A DNA stretch of 64,000 nucleotides from Terriglobia bacterium. GTDB taxonomy: Bacteria; Acidobacteriota; UBA6911. Of this stretch, positions 63,097 to 64,000 are shown in pieces (position 1 is the stretch's first letter; every line of letters begins with the position of its first letter). The notes under the pieces were generated by a model that did no database searches, was not told the DNA's origin, and saw only the letters and a list, made by a program, of their open reading frames with translations. The stretch is from contig JAIQGI010000001.1 of NCBI GenBank assembly GCA_020072565.1, positions 1 through 64,000 of the forward strand, given 5' to 3'. A program made the translations under genes and the position numbers.

Positions 63097-63190
63097 CTTA
63101 ACCCCCGTCAGTCAAAGACGAAACATGCCACCGACTGCACGCACTGGGCGCATTCTAATCGGTCCGATCCGTGACGCCTTGTGGTGGCCG

Positions 63191-64000
63191 TCACTGGATC
63201 CTCCGCTGCGCGACGAGGCAACGGGGGATGCTCTGCAGATCCTTGATAGTCAAGGTCACGGTCAAATCCGCCCGCTTGATGAGTTCCGCAGCCTCGCTCG
63301 CCTGCCCGGCGCCGACTTCCAGCAACAGGCAGCCTCCCGCTGCGAGACGCGCAGCTGCCTGCGGTATCAGGCGGCGCGAAGCCTCGAGCCCCGATTCCCC
63401 CCCGAACAGAGCCTGGTGAGGTTCGTGCTCGCGGACCACGCGGGGCAGTTCGGGCACATCCGCCCCGGAAATGTAGGGCGGGTTGCTGAGAATAAGGTCG
63501 AACAACGGCCGCGCCGGAAAGCAATCCAGGAGATCGCAGCAGACAAACCCGATGCGCGCCGCGGCGCCGAGCCGGTCCGCATTTTCCCGCGCCAGCACCA
63601 GCGCTTCTCTCGAAATGTCGGTCGCCCAGCCGCGCGCGCCGGGAAGCTCGCGCGCCACGGAGATCGCGATGCATCCCGAGCCGGTCCCGACATCCACAAA
63701 CCGCACGCCTCCTCCGCGCCTGCGCACCCATTCCACCGCATGCTCCACCAGGATCTCAGTCTCCGGCCTGGGAATCAGCACCGCGGGCGTCACTCGAAAA
63801 GGAAGCCCATAGAATTCCCGTTCGCCTGTCAGATAGTGCAGGGGTTCCCCCGCCGCGCAATGCCTCGCCAGCGTCCGGAATTTCTCCCAGGCACCGGCAG
63901 CCAGCGGATCGTAGATGTGGCCGATAAGGCGTGCCCGTTCCCAACTCAGAATGTGCGCCAGAAGCACCTCAGCAGTCAGCCGGGGAGAGTCGACTTTCGC
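63191..64000 (-). CDS. prmC: Peptide chain release factor N5-glutamine methyltransferase (5' end beyond window)
   Basis: Methylates the GGQ glutamine of release factors. The SAM-binding VDVGTGSGCIAISVA and the catalytic NPPY in DLILSNPPYISGADVPEL are present. The frame continues upstream of GTG 63967 without a stop to the window edge, reading VDSPRLTAEVLLAHIL, which matches the family N-terminal helical part, so the real start lies past position 64000. A prfA gene may follow beyond the edge. Confidence 0.93.
   Translation of the reverse strand, partial: AKVDSPRLTAEVLLAHILSWERARLIGHIYDPLAAGAWEKFRTLARHCAAGEPLHYLTGEREFYGLPFRVTPAVLIPRPETEILVEHAVEWVRRRGGGVRFVDVGTGSGCIAISVARELPGARGWATDISREALVLARENADRLGAAARIGFVCCDLLDCFPARPLFDLILSNPPYISGADVPELPRVVREHEPHQALFGGESGLEASRRLIPQAAARLAAGGCLLLEVGAGQASEAAELIKRADLTVTLTIKDLQSIPRCLVAQRRIQ

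Overview
This 64 kb window reads as ordinary chromosome from a moderately GC-rich, Gram-negative-type bacterium, most likely an Acidobacteriota member. The clues are a GWxTD-domain secreted protein, a divergent Hfq with long N- and C-terminal extensions, a benzoyl-CoA epoxidase (box) pathway, an eukaryote-like fused formiminotransferase-cyclodeaminase, frequent GTG/TTG starts, and several families of palindromic intergenic repeats. The assignment is an inference from gene content; no rRNA or tRNA was seen.

Layout. 1-2.6 kb: the tail of a transposase-like ORF, a cystathionine gamma-synthase-type enzyme, and a YtxH/DUF948-like pair. 2.6-14.9 kb: one long minus-strand block holding FabH, histidine degradation genes (ftcD, hutI), a response regulator/PP2C phosphatase, boxB and boxC, a Memo-family protein, a DHH phosphoesterase and an acyl-CoA dehydrogenase. 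15.2-18.8 kb: a MacA/MacB-type efflux operon. 19-25.7 kb: the GWxTD protein, two family-2 glycosyltransferases and rmlA, rmlB, rmlD without rmlC. 25.8-33 kb: smpB, pepA, pdxA, hfq, a TPR protein, holB, tmk, yggS and yggU. 33.2-40.4 kb: a minus-strand chaperone operon, hrcA-grpE-dnaK-dnaJ-rsmE, continuing into an outer-membrane-like gene and two small proteins. 40.5-44.6 kb: an ornithine cyclodeaminase family protein, an aminotransferase and HtrA. 44.8-55.7 kb: a GIY-YIG nuclease with a degenerate exonuclease-like region, exported hypotheticals, a radical SAM protein, QueE, a PP2C phosphatase, a periplasmic coiled-coil protein, a PEGA/TPR membrane protein and a methyltransferase. 55.9-64 kb: dihydropyrimidinase plus a class III aminotransferase (pyrimidine catabolism), urocanate hydratase, DUF3467, HIT, MurA and PrmC (cut by the window end).

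Genes that work together: hutU, hutI and ftcD cover urocanate to glutamate, but hutH is absent here; boxB and boxC cover epoxidation and ring cleavage of benzoyl-CoA, but boxA and the ligase are absent; the rml genes feed rhamnose-type sugars to the neighbouring glycosyltransferases; hrcA/grpE/dnaK/dnaJ form a heat-shock operon.

The most unusual signals are non-coding. The boxB Shine-Dalgarno lies inside a long inverted repeat. A 26-bp imperfect inverted repeat supplies the last codons and stop of smpB. A palindromic TGAGTGAT-type element begins exactly at the stop codons of three unrelated genes. A hairpin repeat built on AACGCAGAGGACGCGGAG recurs between genes. A Fur-box-like perfect palindrome stands alone between two convergent genes.
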